Source: Haloferax prahovense DSM 18310 (GTDB taxonomy: Archaea; Halobacteriota; Halobacteria; Halobacteriales; Haloferacaceae). From it: a DNA stretch of 64,000 bases. Each line of letters opens with the position of its first letter. The first letter of the stretch is position 1. The DNA lies in contig NZ_AOLG01000009.1 in assembly GCF_000336815.1 (NCBI RefSeq), forward strand, positions 59,000-122,999, read 5' to 3'. Under the pieces are notes generated by a model. The model saw only the letters and a list, made by a program, of their open reading frames with translations. It searched no databases and had not been told where the DNA came from. Shown piece after piece: positions 1 through 7,448 of the stretch. The position numbers and the translations under genes were made by a program.

Positions 1-198
1 TTCGGCCGCACCCTCGACGTTGAGCGAGGAGCGAAGGCCGTTGAGGACGCCGAGGACGTTGTCGGCGTCGGCCTCCCACACGTCGTCCGGGTCGGGAAGC
101 ACCGACCGGGCCTCGCCGAGGTGTTCCTCGACGTCGGTGCGCATCTCCGCCGCCGCCTCTCCGAACAGGTCGTCGTCGTCGAGCGTGCTTTGACTCAT
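1..198 (-). CDS. N-terminal part of small acidic haloarchaeal protein (DUF5790-like), cut by window edge
   Basis: The reading frame starts with ATG at 198 and runs off the left edge, so only about 66 residues are visible. They begin MSQSTLDDDDLFGEAAAEMR and continue with an acidic helical stretch. This resembles the N-terminus of the haloarchaeal family I know as DUF5790, which has no known function. The family name is from memory and unchecked. The protein has no signal peptide or membrane segment in the visible part and is probably cytoplasmic. It is transcribed in the same direction as the Nudix gene upstream, with a gap of about 90 bases. Confidence 0.6.
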   Translation of the reverse strand, partial: MSQSTLDDDDLFGEAAAEMRTDVEEHLGEARSVLPDPDDVWEADADNVLGVLNGLRSSLNVEGAAE

Positions 199-286
199 GC
201 CCACACGTTCGGCGCGCGGGGGTTTAAAAACGACCCCGAAAGTGAAAGTGAAATCGAACGACTCCGCGCTCGTCGCGGGTGGATTC

Positions 287-757
287 TCAGTCCACGTCGC
301 CGAGGTAGACCGCGTCGTGTCCGTCGCCCATCTCGTCGGGGCCGACGTCCCGAAGTCGGTCGCCGAGCGGGCCGGGGAAGAACCGGACCTCGCCGAGTTC
401 GTCGAGGGGGAGCCACCGCACGCCCACCTGAACCGAATCTCGCTCTGTCGGGTCGTCCGGGTCCTCGCTCACTCGTTCGCACCAGAAGAAGTGGTCCACT
501 TGGTGGCCGTCGTCGCCTCTGTCGTCGTAGTGCGTCGAGGGAACGAAGTCCCTGACGAACGCGAGCGACCCGACGGCGACTTCGTAGCCTGTCTCCTCGT
601 ACACTTCCCGGCGGACCGTCTCCGCGAGCGACTCACCGCGCTGTTGGCCGCCGCCGGGTGCGACGTACCAGTCCTCGCCGTCGGTACGGTACCGAATCGT
701 GAGGAGTTCGCCGTCGCGGACGACGAGTCCGCGGGCGGCGCTTCGCGGCCGGCTCAT
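287..757 (-). CDS. Nudix hydrolase
   Basis: A 156-residue cytoplasmic Nudix-fold pyrophosphohydrolase. The Nudix box (G-x5-E-x7-RE-U-x-EE-x-G-U) is complete at residues 36 to 58: G36, E42, R50, E51, E54, E55 and G57. This supports Mg-dependent cleavage of a nucleoside-diphosphate-linked substrate, but the substrate cannot be read from the sequence. The start codon overlaps the stop of the dihydroneopterin aldolase gene by four bases (ATGA), so the two are almost certainly translated from one mRNA. A role in clearing a pterin or nucleotide pyrophosphate intermediate of the same pathway is possible, but this is inference. Confidence 0.9.
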   Translation of the reverse strand: MSRPRSAARGLVVRDGELLTIRYRTDGEDWYVAPGGGQQRGESLAETVRREVYEETGYEVAVGSLAFVRDFVPSTHYDDRGDDGHQVDHFFWCERVSEDPDDPTERDSVQVGVRWLPLDELGEVRFFPGPLGDRLRDVGPDEMGDGHDAVYLGDVD

Positions 758-1095
758 TCGACCGACACGAGCTCCATCAGCGGGTAGCCGTCTTCCATCT
801 CCATGCGCGTCCGGACGCGAACGCCCTCGTAGTCGATTTCCATCTCGACCTCCATGAACCGGCCCGTGAGTTCCGTGTAGTCGGCGGCCGACTCGGCGAG
901 TTCGGCTTCCAGCGCCCCGTCGAGGATGTGCACGGAGACCGACTCGCAGTACGGTTGGTTCTCGATGGCCTCGGCCATGGCCCGTTCGAGGCTCCGGGCG
1001 CTGTCGGGCGAGACCGGCGTCCCGGCGAACTGGTGGTAGAGCGTTCCGAACTTGATGCCCGCCTCGAAGCAGGCCGTCTGCGGGTCTGTGACCAT
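754..1095 (-). CDS. mptD: Archaeal dihydroneopterin aldolase (MptD family)
   Basis: A 113-residue protein matching the archaea-specific dihydroneopterin aldolase family (MptD, formerly DUF381), which is unrelated to bacterial FolB. MptD splits 7,8-dihydroneopterin to 6-hydroxymethyl-dihydropterin and glycolaldehyde in archaeal pterin and folate synthesis. Recognition rests on the N-terminal block CFEAGIKFGTLYHQFAGTPV (residues 9 to 28) and the family's length of about 115 residues. It is first in a two-gene unit with the downstream Nudix gene, overlapping by four bases. It diverges from azf, with about 100 bases between the starts. I recalled the family from its motif and did not run a search. 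Confidence 0.8.
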   Translation of the reverse strand: MVTDPQTACFEAGIKFGTLYHQFAGTPVSPDSARSLERAMAEAIENQPYCESVSVHILDGALEAELAESAADYTELTGRFMEVEMEIDYEGVRVRTRMEMEDGYPLMELVSVE

Positions 1096-1196
1096 GCCCG
1101 GAACTCCGTCGCCCTCGGGTAAAGTTCGGCGGTTTGAGGGGTCGCGCGAGCGCGAACCGGTCCTTACTTAGCCTCTCTTGTTAGAACTTACACCGA

Positions 1197-1985
1197 ATGG
1201 ACCAGCCGGTTTTGCTGACGGGGGCTGGCGGGCGCGTCGGCCAGGCGATACTAGGGCACATCGGCGACGCCTACGACTGGCGGCTGCTGGACCGCGAGCC
1301 ACTCTCCGACGAGAAGATACCCGACTCGGTCGACCCCACGGAGGTGTACGTCGCCGACGTCACCGACGAGACCGCCGTGCGAAACGCCATGGACGGCGCC
1401 GAGGCCGTCATCCACCTCGCGGGCGACCCGCGTCCCGAAGCGCCGTGGGACAGCGTCCTGCGGAACAACATCGACGGCACCCAACAGATGTTCGACGCCG
1501 CCGTCGACGCGGGCGTCGAGAAGTTCGCGTTCGCCTCCTCGAACCACGCCGTCGGCGCGTACGAGACGATGGACCGGACCCCGGACATGTACCGTCCGCA
1601 CCACGAGTTCCGACTCGACGGGACCGAACTCCCGCGTCCGAGTAACCTCTACGGCGTGAGCAAGGCGGCCGGCGAGACGCTCGGCCGGTACTACCACGAC
1701 CACCACGACATCTCGGTCGTGAACGTCCGCATCGGCAACCTCACCCAGCACCACCCGCCGAAGGAGTACGAGCGCGGCCAGGCGATGTGGCTGTCGTACC
1801 GCGACTGTGCGCACCTCTTCGAGTGCTGTATCGAGGCCGACTACGACTACGAAATCGTCTACGGTATCTCCGACAACGACCGGAAGTACTACTCCATCGA
1901 CCGCGCCCGCGCGGTGCTCGGCTACGACCCGCAGGACAACTCCGCCGAGTTCACCTTCAAGGGCGAACCGCTGGACGAGGCCTGA
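1197..1985 (+). CDS. azf: NAD-dependent glucose-6-phosphate dehydrogenase (archaeal zwischenferment)
   Basis: A 262-residue extended short-chain dehydrogenase. It has an N-terminal Rossmann motif TGAGGRVG (residues 8 to 15) and the catalytic pair Y152 and K156 in NLYGVSK. Length and sequence fit Azf of Haloferax volcanii (HVO_0511, from memory). That enzyme oxidises glucose-6-phosphate with NAD+ in the oxidative pentose phosphate pathway and is unrelated to bacterial G6PDH. Uronate dehydrogenases are close relatives and the main alternative. The start at 1197 leaves a short, possibly leaderless 5' end behind the AT-rich stretch ending TTAGAACTTACACCGA. The protein is cytoplasmic. Confidence 0.92.
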   Translation: MDQPVLLTGAGGRVGQAILGHIGDAYDWRLLDREPLSDEKIPDSVDPTEVYVADVTDETAVRNAMDGAEAVIHLAGDPRPEAPWDSVLRNNIDGTQQMFDAAVDAGVEKFAFASSNHAVGAYETMDRTPDMYRPHHEFRLDGTELPRPSNLYGVSKAAGETLGRYYHDHHDISVVNVRIGNLTQHHPPKEYERGQAMWLSYRDCAHLFECCIEADYDYEIVYGISDNDRKYYSIDRARAVLGYDPQDNSAEFTFKGEPLDEA

Positions 1986-2123
1986 TTGCGTCGTCGGAAC
2001 CCCGATTTTCGGCCCCGTTGAACGCCGATTCTTCAGATGAGTCGTCGTGTGAAACAGCCGGTCAGGAGGCGTGCGAACGTGACGGGAGAATATTTATAGA
2101 AATTCGACACGATGGTGTGCGTA

Positions 2124-2333
2124 ATGTCGTCACCCGGTTCCAATGCGGAGGGAGCAGGAGTTTCGCTCCGCAACGCGGTTTTACTCCTCTGCTCCCTGTT
2201 CGTCTTTCACCTCGGGAGGGGATGGGCGCGGGGACTCGTCGAAGGGGACTATCTGCTAGGTATCGTCGGCTTGCTCATCGCCCTCGCCCCGGTCGTCTGG
2301 CTACTGCTCGTCATTCGAGAGGCGTATTTCTGA
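2124..2333 (+). CDS. Small two-helix membrane protein
   Basis: A 69-residue protein of unknown function with two predicted transmembrane segments, roughly residues 18 to 34 and 41 to 63, ending in a short charged tail. The start at 2124 (MSSPGSNAEG) is preferred over the in-frame ATG at 2112. An AT-rich box (AATATTTATAG near 2090) lies about 30 bases upstream of 2124, as expected for a leaderless haloarchaeal transcript. It stands alone and converges with the DUF309 gene. I recognise no family. Confidence 0.7.
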   Translation: MSSPGSNAEGAGVSLRNAVLLLCSLFVFHLGRGWARGLVEGDYLLGIVGLLIALAPVVWLLLVIREAYF

Positions 2334-2370
2334 AACGATATCGTCACCAACGACGTTCGACAGACCTCTC

Positions 2371-2375
2371 TTTTT
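2371..2375 (+). terminator. T-rich terminator candidate after the small membrane gene
   Basis: A run of five T inside CTCTCTTTTTCTC lies between the stop at 2333 and the convergent stop at 2377. Haloarchaeal transcripts commonly end at short oligo-T tracts, so this could end the plus-strand unit. No hairpin is needed or seen. Confidence 0.35.
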
Positions 2376-2376
2376 C

Positions 2377-2988
2377 TCACTCGAACAGGCCGCTCACGTC
2401 GTCTTCGCGCCGCCGCCGACGGCGGACGTGCTCACCCAATCGCTGAAACACCAACCCGCGCTGGGCCTCGTTTCGCACGAAGTCGAACACCATCGCGGTG
2501 AACTGCGTCTGCGTCCCGTCGGCGACCTCGTCGCGGGCGTACGCGACCGCGTCGGCGACGACATCCTCGTCGTAGCCGTCGAGTTCTTCCGCGAGCGTCT
2601 CGGCCGCGACGGCGACCGCGTCGAAATCGAGGTCGTCGTAGGTGACGACTCCCCCGTCGAGTCGGAGCGCGAGCGGGTCGGCGGCGACGGCGGGGTCGGC
2701 TTCGAGTCGTGCGAGAAACGTCCGAACGCCGGCGAGGTCGACGCCGCGGTAGTCGTCGCCGAGGCCGTCGAGGTACTCCCGCGCGCTCCGGGCGAGGCCG
2801 ACCGCGCCCGAGTCGTTGCCGTCGCGGGCGTGATGGACCGCCGCGGTGAACTGGATGAGGCCGTGGAGGAACCGCTCGTCGTCGCCCCCGCGGTCGAGCG
2901 AGAGCCACGTCGCCTCCCACGCGCCGTGGGCCGCCCGGTACGCGCCCGCGTTGTAGATGGCGACGCCTGCGCGAAGCGAATCGTCCAT
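2377..2988 (-). CDS. DUF309 family protein
   Basis: A 203-residue helical protein. The N-terminal block YNAGAYRAAHGAWEATWLSL (residues 11 to 30) carries the H-x-x-W-E signature of the DUF309 family, whose function is unknown. The start is placed at 2988 (MDDSLRAG) because the longer upstream frame lacks family sequence and would run through an AT-rich promoter-like region. The middle of the protein is acidic and predicted helical; there is no signal peptide. It is monocistronic, with a divergent zinc-finger gene upstream. Confidence 0.8.
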   Translation of the reverse strand: MDDSLRAGVAIYNAGAYRAAHGAWEATWLSLDRGGDDERFLHGLIQFTAAVHHARDGNDSGAVGLARSAREYLDGLGDDYRGVDLAGVRTFLARLEADPAVAADPLALRLDGGVVTYDDLDFDAVAVAAETLAEELDGYDEDVVADAVAYARDEVADGTQTQFTAMVFDFVRNEAQRGLVFQRLGEHVRRRRRREDDVSGLFE

Positions 2989-3074
2989 GCGAACCGTTCG
3001 CCGTCCACGAGTAAAGATTTCGCGAAGAGCGGGCTCTCCCGCCGCAGGCCTTGCATACTTATGCCTCTCGAGAA

Positions 3075-3097
3075 CATATGTGGTATGATAGCATATG
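3075..3097 (+). promoter_or_regulatory. CATATG inverted pair upstream of the zinc-finger gene
   Basis: Two copies of the palindrome CATATG (3075-3080 and 3092-3097) flank TGGTATGATAG in an otherwise GC-rich region between two divergent genes. The stretch probably holds the TATA box for the gene at 3133. The symmetry may also be an operator, which is inference. Confidence 0.35.
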
Positions 3098-3132
3098 AAT
3101 GCCCTCGAAACCCTCGTCCGAGGTGTCGTACG

Positions 3133-3357
3133 ATGACCCAGTCCCCGGTTTGTATCCGCTGCGGTGAGCAGTACCTGTTCACGCGGGCGTACAAAGGCAA
3201 CTACTGTCGGGACTGCCACGGGTCGTGGGCCACCAAGCCCCGGTCCGAGGAGACGCCTCGCCCCCGTCCACAGCGGCCGCGCACGACCTCGTCGGTCCGC
3301 CGCCGCGAGGACGACGAGCGGTCGCCCGGCCTCGAACCGCCCTACGACGAGGCGTAA
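3133..3357 (+). CDS. Small zinc-finger protein with basic tail
   Basis: A 74-residue protein with an N-terminal treble-clef-like zinc motif: C7-x2-C10 (CIRCG) and C25-x2-C28 (CRDCHG). It is followed by an R/P-rich low-complexity tail. The tail is basic, unlike most proteins here, which suggests nucleic acid binding. The start is set by GAGGTG at 3120-3125, seven bases before the ATG. It diverges from the DUF309 gene. The function is unknown. Confidence 0.7.
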   Translation: MTQSPVCIRCGEQYLFTRAYKGNYCRDCHGSWATKPRSEETPRPRPQRPRTTSSVRRREDDERSPGLEPPYDEA

Positions 3358-3534
3358 GCTCGTTTTTCCGGCCAGACTGCCGAGTGCGCTCGGGGGTCCG
3401 GGTTCGGTTTCGTCAACCGCTACGTTCGTACCCGCGACGGGTAGGCTCCCGTTAGCGACGGTTAGGGGACGCGTTCGCCCCGCGGATTGACCCGACCGGT
3501 GACTCTATACGCCGCCCGGACGAGCGCTATCGAA

Positions 3535-4218
3535 ATGTCGTCCGAGTCGATTACCGTCCATCTCGTCGGGGACTCTACCATGGCCGATAAGGATGTGAAC
3601 GAGCGTCCCGAAACCGGCTGGGGAATGCCCTTCGCCGACCGCTTCGACGACGCCGTCGCGGTGGCGAATCACGCCCGAAACGGCCGGAGCACCCGCACGT
3701 TTCTGGAGGAGGGTCGCTGGCGTCCCGTCGTCCGGCAGTTGACCGAGACCGACTACGTGTTCGTCCAGTTCGGCCACAACGACGAGGTGCCGTCGAAGGA
3801 ACAGCACACGACCGAGGAGGCGTTCGTCGACAACCTCCGGAAGTTCGTCGGCGAGACGCGCGAGCAGGGGGCGACGCCCGTGTTGCTCACCTCCATCGCG
3901 CGCCGTCACTTCGACGACGACGGCGTCCCGAAGGACACCCACCACGAGTACGCCGACCTGACGAGAGCCGTCGCGCGCGACCGCGACGTGCCGTTTATCG
4001 ACATGGACGAGCGAACGCGGTCGCTCTTAGAGGAACTCGGCCCCGCGGATTCGACGGCGCTCTACAACCATCTGGAGCCGGGCGAACACCCGAACTATCC
4101 CGATGGAATCGCCGACGACACGCACTTCAGCGAACACGGAGCGCGCCGCATGGCCGACCTAGTGCTCGACGGGGTCGAAGAAGTGGACCTCGGACTGGCC
4201 GCCCACGTCGAGTTCTGA
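3535..4218 (+). CDS. SGNH/GDSL hydrolase, rhamnogalacturonan acetylesterase-like
   Basis: A 227-residue SGNH-fold esterase. Block I is GDSTMAD with nucleophile S14, block III is QFGHNDE, and block V is the DTHFSEHG region near the C-terminus. The order and spacing resemble rhamnogalacturonan acetylesterases (RhgT/YesT type), which remove acetyl groups from pectin-like glycans. Without a signal peptide the enzyme would be cytoplasmic, so the physiological substrate is uncertain. The start at 3535 is preferred over 3487 because the longer form adds 16 residues with no family similarity. No sugar-degradation operon adjoins it. Confidence 0.82.
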   Translation: MSSESITVHLVGDSTMADKDVNERPETGWGMPFADRFDDAVAVANHARNGRSTRTFLEEGRWRPVVRQLTETDYVFVQFGHNDEVPSKEQHTTEEAFVDNLRKFVGETREQGATPVLLTSIARRHFDDDGVPKDTHHEYADLTRAVARDRDVPFIDMDERTRSLLEELGPADSTALYNHLEPGEHPNYPDGIADDTHFSEHGARRMADLVLDGVEEVDLGLAAHVEF

Positions 4219-4331
4219 CGTGCGCTGAACCCGGTCGCGGCGAAGTCATTCCCCGTTCAGGTTTCCGTACGGAGAACGTGGACTGACCCGAGAGAACAGA
4301 AGGCTCTCGAAGGTTAGTTCCCAGAGAGAAA

Positions 4332-4404
4332 CGTCCTGACGGAGATTTGAACTCCGGTCCCTGGCTCCGCAAGCCAGGAGGATAGTCCACTACCCTATCA
4401 GGAC
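4332..4404 (-). tRNA. tRNA-Arg(GCG)
   Basis: On the minus strand a 73-base cloverleaf folds with acceptor stem GTCCTGA/TCAGGAC. The anticodon stem is CTGGC/GCCAG around loop TTGCGGA, so the anticodon is GCG. The T arm is CGGAG-TTCAAAT-CTCCG and the discriminator base is G. It reads CGC and CGU arginine codons. CCA is not encoded, so the CCA-adding enzyme at 8440-9813 would be needed. Confidence 0.95.
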
Positions 4405-4636
4405 TGTCTTGCTGCATTCTTCGGTACTCGACGGTTACTTAAGACGGTTACGATGTGAACTCCCAGTGAACCGCGGGACCACGGCACGAGGCTGGCGTCG
4501 AACGCCGGGCACGGAACCCGGTCTCCGGCGTGAACGACGACCGTTTCTCACGCCGTCTCCGGCGCGTTTCCGCCGCCGCGGCGACCGTGCGTACCGCACG
4601 CAAAGGACTTTTTCGCCGGCGAGCCTAGCCTCGTGT

Positions 4637-5137
4637 GTGAATCGACGCGCGCTCCTCCTCGGAACCGCCGGACTGTGTGCCTCGCTCGCGGGGTGCGCGA
4701 GCGGCGACGACGCGGCGGAGCAGTCGGCGGCGAGCACCGAGACCGGAACCGCGTCGCCGACGCCGACGGAGGCCCCCCGCCGTCCGCGACTCGTCGGGCG
4801 CTCGTTCACGCCCGTCCGCGCCGACGCCTGTCCGGCCGACGGGGCGCTCGCGACCGAGACCGAGACCGGGTTCTCGGTCGTCGGCTGTGTCTCGGGGGCG
4901 ACCGAGTGTACCATCGCCCGACTCGCGCGGGCCGACTACGACGCCGACGCGGACACGGCCACGCTCGTCGTCGAGGCCGTCGAGCGGACCGACGTGAAGA
5001 ACTGCGCCGAATCGCCGGTCGCCCGCGGCTACGAGGCGACGCTCAGGTTCGAAAGCGGCCTCCCCGGTCGGGCGGTCGTCGTCCACGACGACGCCGACGG
5101 TCGCCGCGAGGTCGCCCGCGTCGACGCGGACGCCTGA
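4637..5137 (+). CDS. Secreted lipoprotein of unknown function
   Basis: A 166-residue protein that appears to start at a GTG: V-N-R-R-A-L-L-L-G. The N-terminus has a twin-arginine pair, a short hydrophobic core and the lipobox LAGC, with the lipidated Cys at residue 20. It is followed by an S/T/E-rich linker typical of haloarchaeal Tat lipoproteins. The mature domain (about residues 55 to 166) has four further cysteines (near ADACPADG, VVGCVS, TECTIAR and KNCAES) that could form disulfides outside the cell. No upstream ATG fits the signal peptide. The function is unknown. Confidence 0.75.
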   Translation: MNRRALLLGTAGLCASLAGCASGDDAAEQSAASTETGTASPTPTEAPRRPRLVGRSFTPVRADACPADGALATETETGFSVVGCVSGATECTIARLARADYDADADTATLVVEAVERTDVKNCAESPVARGYEATLRFESGLPGRAVVVHDDADGRREVARVDADA

Positions 5138-5265
5138 CGGTCCGAAGGTTCAAATCCGAGGCCGCGGCCACCCCCGCTATGTCGTTCGATTCGCGCGGCC
5201 GGTTCGGCGGTCCAATCCGGAGGAAAACAACGCTTAAGCGCCGCCCTTCCCTGTTCGTCCATAGT

Positions 5266-5325
5266 ATGAGTACGACGTTTGGTCTGCCGCGACGCGCGCG
5301 CTTCGTTCCGGGAGGTGACGCCTGA
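5266..5325 (+). CDS. 19-residue leader ORF overlapping the rpa2 start
   Basis: A short frame MSTTFGLPRRARFVPGGDA starts a few bases after the place where transcription should begin behind CGCTTAAG (about 5231). It would therefore be translated leaderless. Its stop TGA overlaps the rpa2 ATG (TGATG, 5323-5327), and it contains a perfect Shine-Dalgarno sequence for rpa2. The layout suggests translational coupling between leader and rpa2. It is shorter than most annotation cut-offs, and its expression is not shown by the sequence alone. Confidence 0.5.
   Translation: MSTTFGLPRRARFVPGGDA
5311..5318 (+). promoter_or_regulatory. Strong Shine-Dalgarno sequence for rpa2
   Basis: GGAGGTGA, complementary to the 3' end of archaeal 16S rRNA, lies six bases before the rpa2 ATG at 5325. 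It sits inside the leader ORF. Most genes in this window lack such a site, so it supports 5325 as the start. Confidence 0.8.
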
Positions 5326-6797
5326 TGGGCGTCATTCGGGAGGTCTACGACGACCTCGACACCGATGTCGAGTTCGAGAAGTTCGAGGCGGCGGTCAACG
5401 ACAAGGTCGAACAGATGGGCGGCCTCGCCGACGAGGAGACGGCGGCGATGCTCATCGCCCACGAACTGCGCGACGAGGAGGTCAACGGCATCGCCGACAT
5501 CGAACCGGGCATGGAGGACGTGAAATTCCTCGCCAAGGTCGTCAGCATCGGCGAGGTCCGGACGTTCGAACGCGACGGCGAGGACGAAGACGGGCGGGTC
5601 GTCAACATCGAGGTCGCCGACGAGACCGGCCGCATCCGCGTCTCGCTGTGGGACGAGATGGCCGCCGGCGCGAAGGAGAACCTCGAAGTCGGAACCGTCC
5701 TCCGCATCGGCGGTCGCCCGAAAGACGGCTACAACGGCGTCGAGGTCAGCGCGAGCAAGGTCGAAGAGGACCTCGACGCCGAGGTCGACGTGCAGGTGCT
5801 CGACACCTACCGCGTCGAAGACCTCGCGCTCGGCCTCTCGGACGTGAACCTCGAGGGCAAGATTCTCGACACCGGAACCGTCCGGACGTTCGACCGCGAC
5901 GACGGCACCGAGGGCCGCGTCTCGAACCTCTCCGTCGGCGACCCGACCGGTCGCGTCCGCGTCACGCTCTGGGACGAGCGGGCGGACCTCGCCGAGGAAC
6001 TCGAGACCGGCCAGTCGGTCGAGGTCGTCGACGGCTACGTCCGCGAGCGCGACGGCTCGCTCGAACTCCACGTCGGCTCCCGCGGCGCGGTCGAAGTCAT
6101 CGACGAGGACATCGAGTACGTCCCCGAGACGACCGACATCGGCACGCTCGAACTCGGCCAGACGGTCGACATCGCCGGCGGCGTCATCGAGGCGGACGGC
6201 AAGCGCACCTTCGACCGCGACGACGGTTCCGAGGGACAGGTCCGCAACATCCGCGTCAAGGACGGCACCGGCGACATCCGGGTCGCCCTCTGGGGCGAGA
6301 AGGCCGACGCCGACGTCGACCTCGCGGACTACGTCGTCATCACCGACGTGGAGATAAAAGAGGGCTGGCAGGAGGACCTCGAAGCCTCCGCGGGCTGGCG
6401 GTCGTCCGTCACCGTGATGGACGAGGCCCCCGAGGGTGCGGCCGGCACCGACGCCGGCGGTTCGGCACCGACGCCGCCGAGCGATCAGGGCCTCGGCGCG
6501 TTCTCCGGTGACGGTTCGTCCGGTGGATCGTCCGGGTCGTCCGACGACACGTCCGCCGCGGACGGCGGGACCTCCTCGGACGCGGCTGCGACGGGGTCCG
6601 CCGGCGAGTCGGTCGAGTTCACCGGGACGGTCGTGCAGGCCGGGACGCCGGTCATCCTCGACGACGGCACGGAGACCAAGACCGTCGACACCGACGCCGA
6701 CCTCGGCCTCGGCGACGAGGTGACGGTCTCCGGCACGGAGACCGACGGCCGCATCAGCGCCGAGACGGTCGAGGTCCACACCGGCGCACAGCGGTAA
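5325..6797 (+). CDS. rpa2: Replication protein A, multi-OB-fold single-stranded DNA-binding protein
   Basis: A 490-residue RPA-type protein. Three OB folds are visible from a repeated strand motif: TGRIRVSLWDE (about residue 102), TGRVRVTLWDE (about 207) and TGDIRVALWGE (about 315). They occupy roughly residues 65-150, 170-260 and 270-360. A G/S/A/D-rich linker (about 370-425) leads to a short C-terminal beta domain (about 430-490). It should coat single-stranded DNA in replication and repair. It corresponds to the stand-alone Rpa2 of Haloferax, which unlike Rpa1 and Rpa3 is not paired with an RPA-associated gene. It is translated from an SD within an overlapping leader ORF. Confidence 0.92.
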   Translation: MGVIREVYDDLDTDVEFEKFEAAVNDKVEQMGGLADEETAAMLIAHELRDEEVNGIADIEPGMEDVKFLAKVVSIGEVRTFERDGEDEDGRVVNIEVADETGRIRVSLWDEMAAGAKENLEVGTVLRIGGRPKDGYNGVEVSASKVEEDLDAEVDVQVLDTYRVEDLALGLSDVNLEGKILDTGTVRTFDRDDGTEGRVSNLSVGDPTGRVRVTLWDERADLAEELETGQSVEVVDGYVRERDGSLELHVGSRGAVEVIDEDIEYVPETTDIGTLELGQTVDIAGGVIEADGKRTFDRDDGSEGQVRNIRVKDGTGDIRVALWGEKADADVDLADYVVITDVEIKEGWQEDLEASAGWRSSVTVMDEAPEGAAGTDAGGSAPTPPSDQGLGAFSGDGSSGGSSGSSDDTSAADGGTSSDAAATGSAGESVEFTGTVVQAGTPVILDDGTETKTVDTDADLGLGDEVTVSGTETDGRISAETVEVHTGAQR

Positions 6798-7016
6798 CGA
6801 CGAGGACGCGACGAAACGACGGCGCTGCGAAGCGGCGAATCGACGGCAGTCGCACACCGCCCCGCCGTCGGCGGGCCATCGAATCCCACTCATCGTTCGT
6901 CCGGTTTTGCGGGTTCTCACAGCGAAATTTCACCGCTCGGGAGCGCTGCGTGCGATAAAATACAGAAGGGGCCGCGACGGAAAGGATTATACGCCGCACG
7001 GACCCGATATGTGGGT

Positions 7017-7448
7017 ATGAGTGTCGAGCTACCGTTCGCCCCGGTAGACGCGATTATCCGGCAGAACGCAGGTGAGTTGCGAGTGAGCGCCGGCGCCGCC
7101 GAGGCGCTCGCCCGCCGGATTCAGGACCACGGCGCCGAACTCGCGATAGACGCCGCCGACCGGGCGACGGCGGACGGTCGCAAGACGTTGATGGCCGAGG
7201 ACTTCGGCGTCCAGCAGGTCGTCAACCGCGACGAACTCCTCCTCCCTATCGCCCCCATCGACCGCATCGCCCGCCTCCGAATCGACGACCGCTACCGCGT
7301 CGCGATGGACGCTCGAATCGCCCTGGCCGATATCCTCGAAGACTACGCCGTCAACGTGGCGGGCGCCGCCGTCAAACTCGCCCACCACGCCGACCGACGG
7401 ACAGTCCAATCCGAGGACATCGAGACCTACTTCTCCCTCTTCGAATAA
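7017..7448 (+). CDS. hstA: Doublet archaeal histone
   Basis: A 143-residue protein made of two histone folds in tandem, about residues 5-70 and 75-143. Each begins with a LPFAPVD or LLPIAPID block and ends in a D/E-D-(F/I) helix cap (AEDF, SEDI). This covalent dimer is the usual haloarchaeal histone, which is more acidic than methanogen histones. Haloferax HstA (HVO_0520, from memory) is the likely counterpart. The start at ATG 7017 is chosen over an in-frame GTG at 7011. The stop TAA shares its last base with the ATG of the deacetylase gene, so the two are co-translated. Confidence 0.93.
   Translation: MSVELPFAPVDAIIRQNAGELRVSAGAAEALARRIQDHGAELAIDAADRATADGRKTLMAEDFGVQQVVNRDELLLPIAPIDRIARLRIDDRYRVAMDARIALADILEDYAVNVAGAAVKLAHHADRRTVQSEDIETYFSLFE

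Noticed and set aside
5043..6920. 625-codon minus-strand open frame opposite rpa2
   Set aside because: Antisense artefact: valine- and aspartate-rich, no motifs, covers an established RPA gene.
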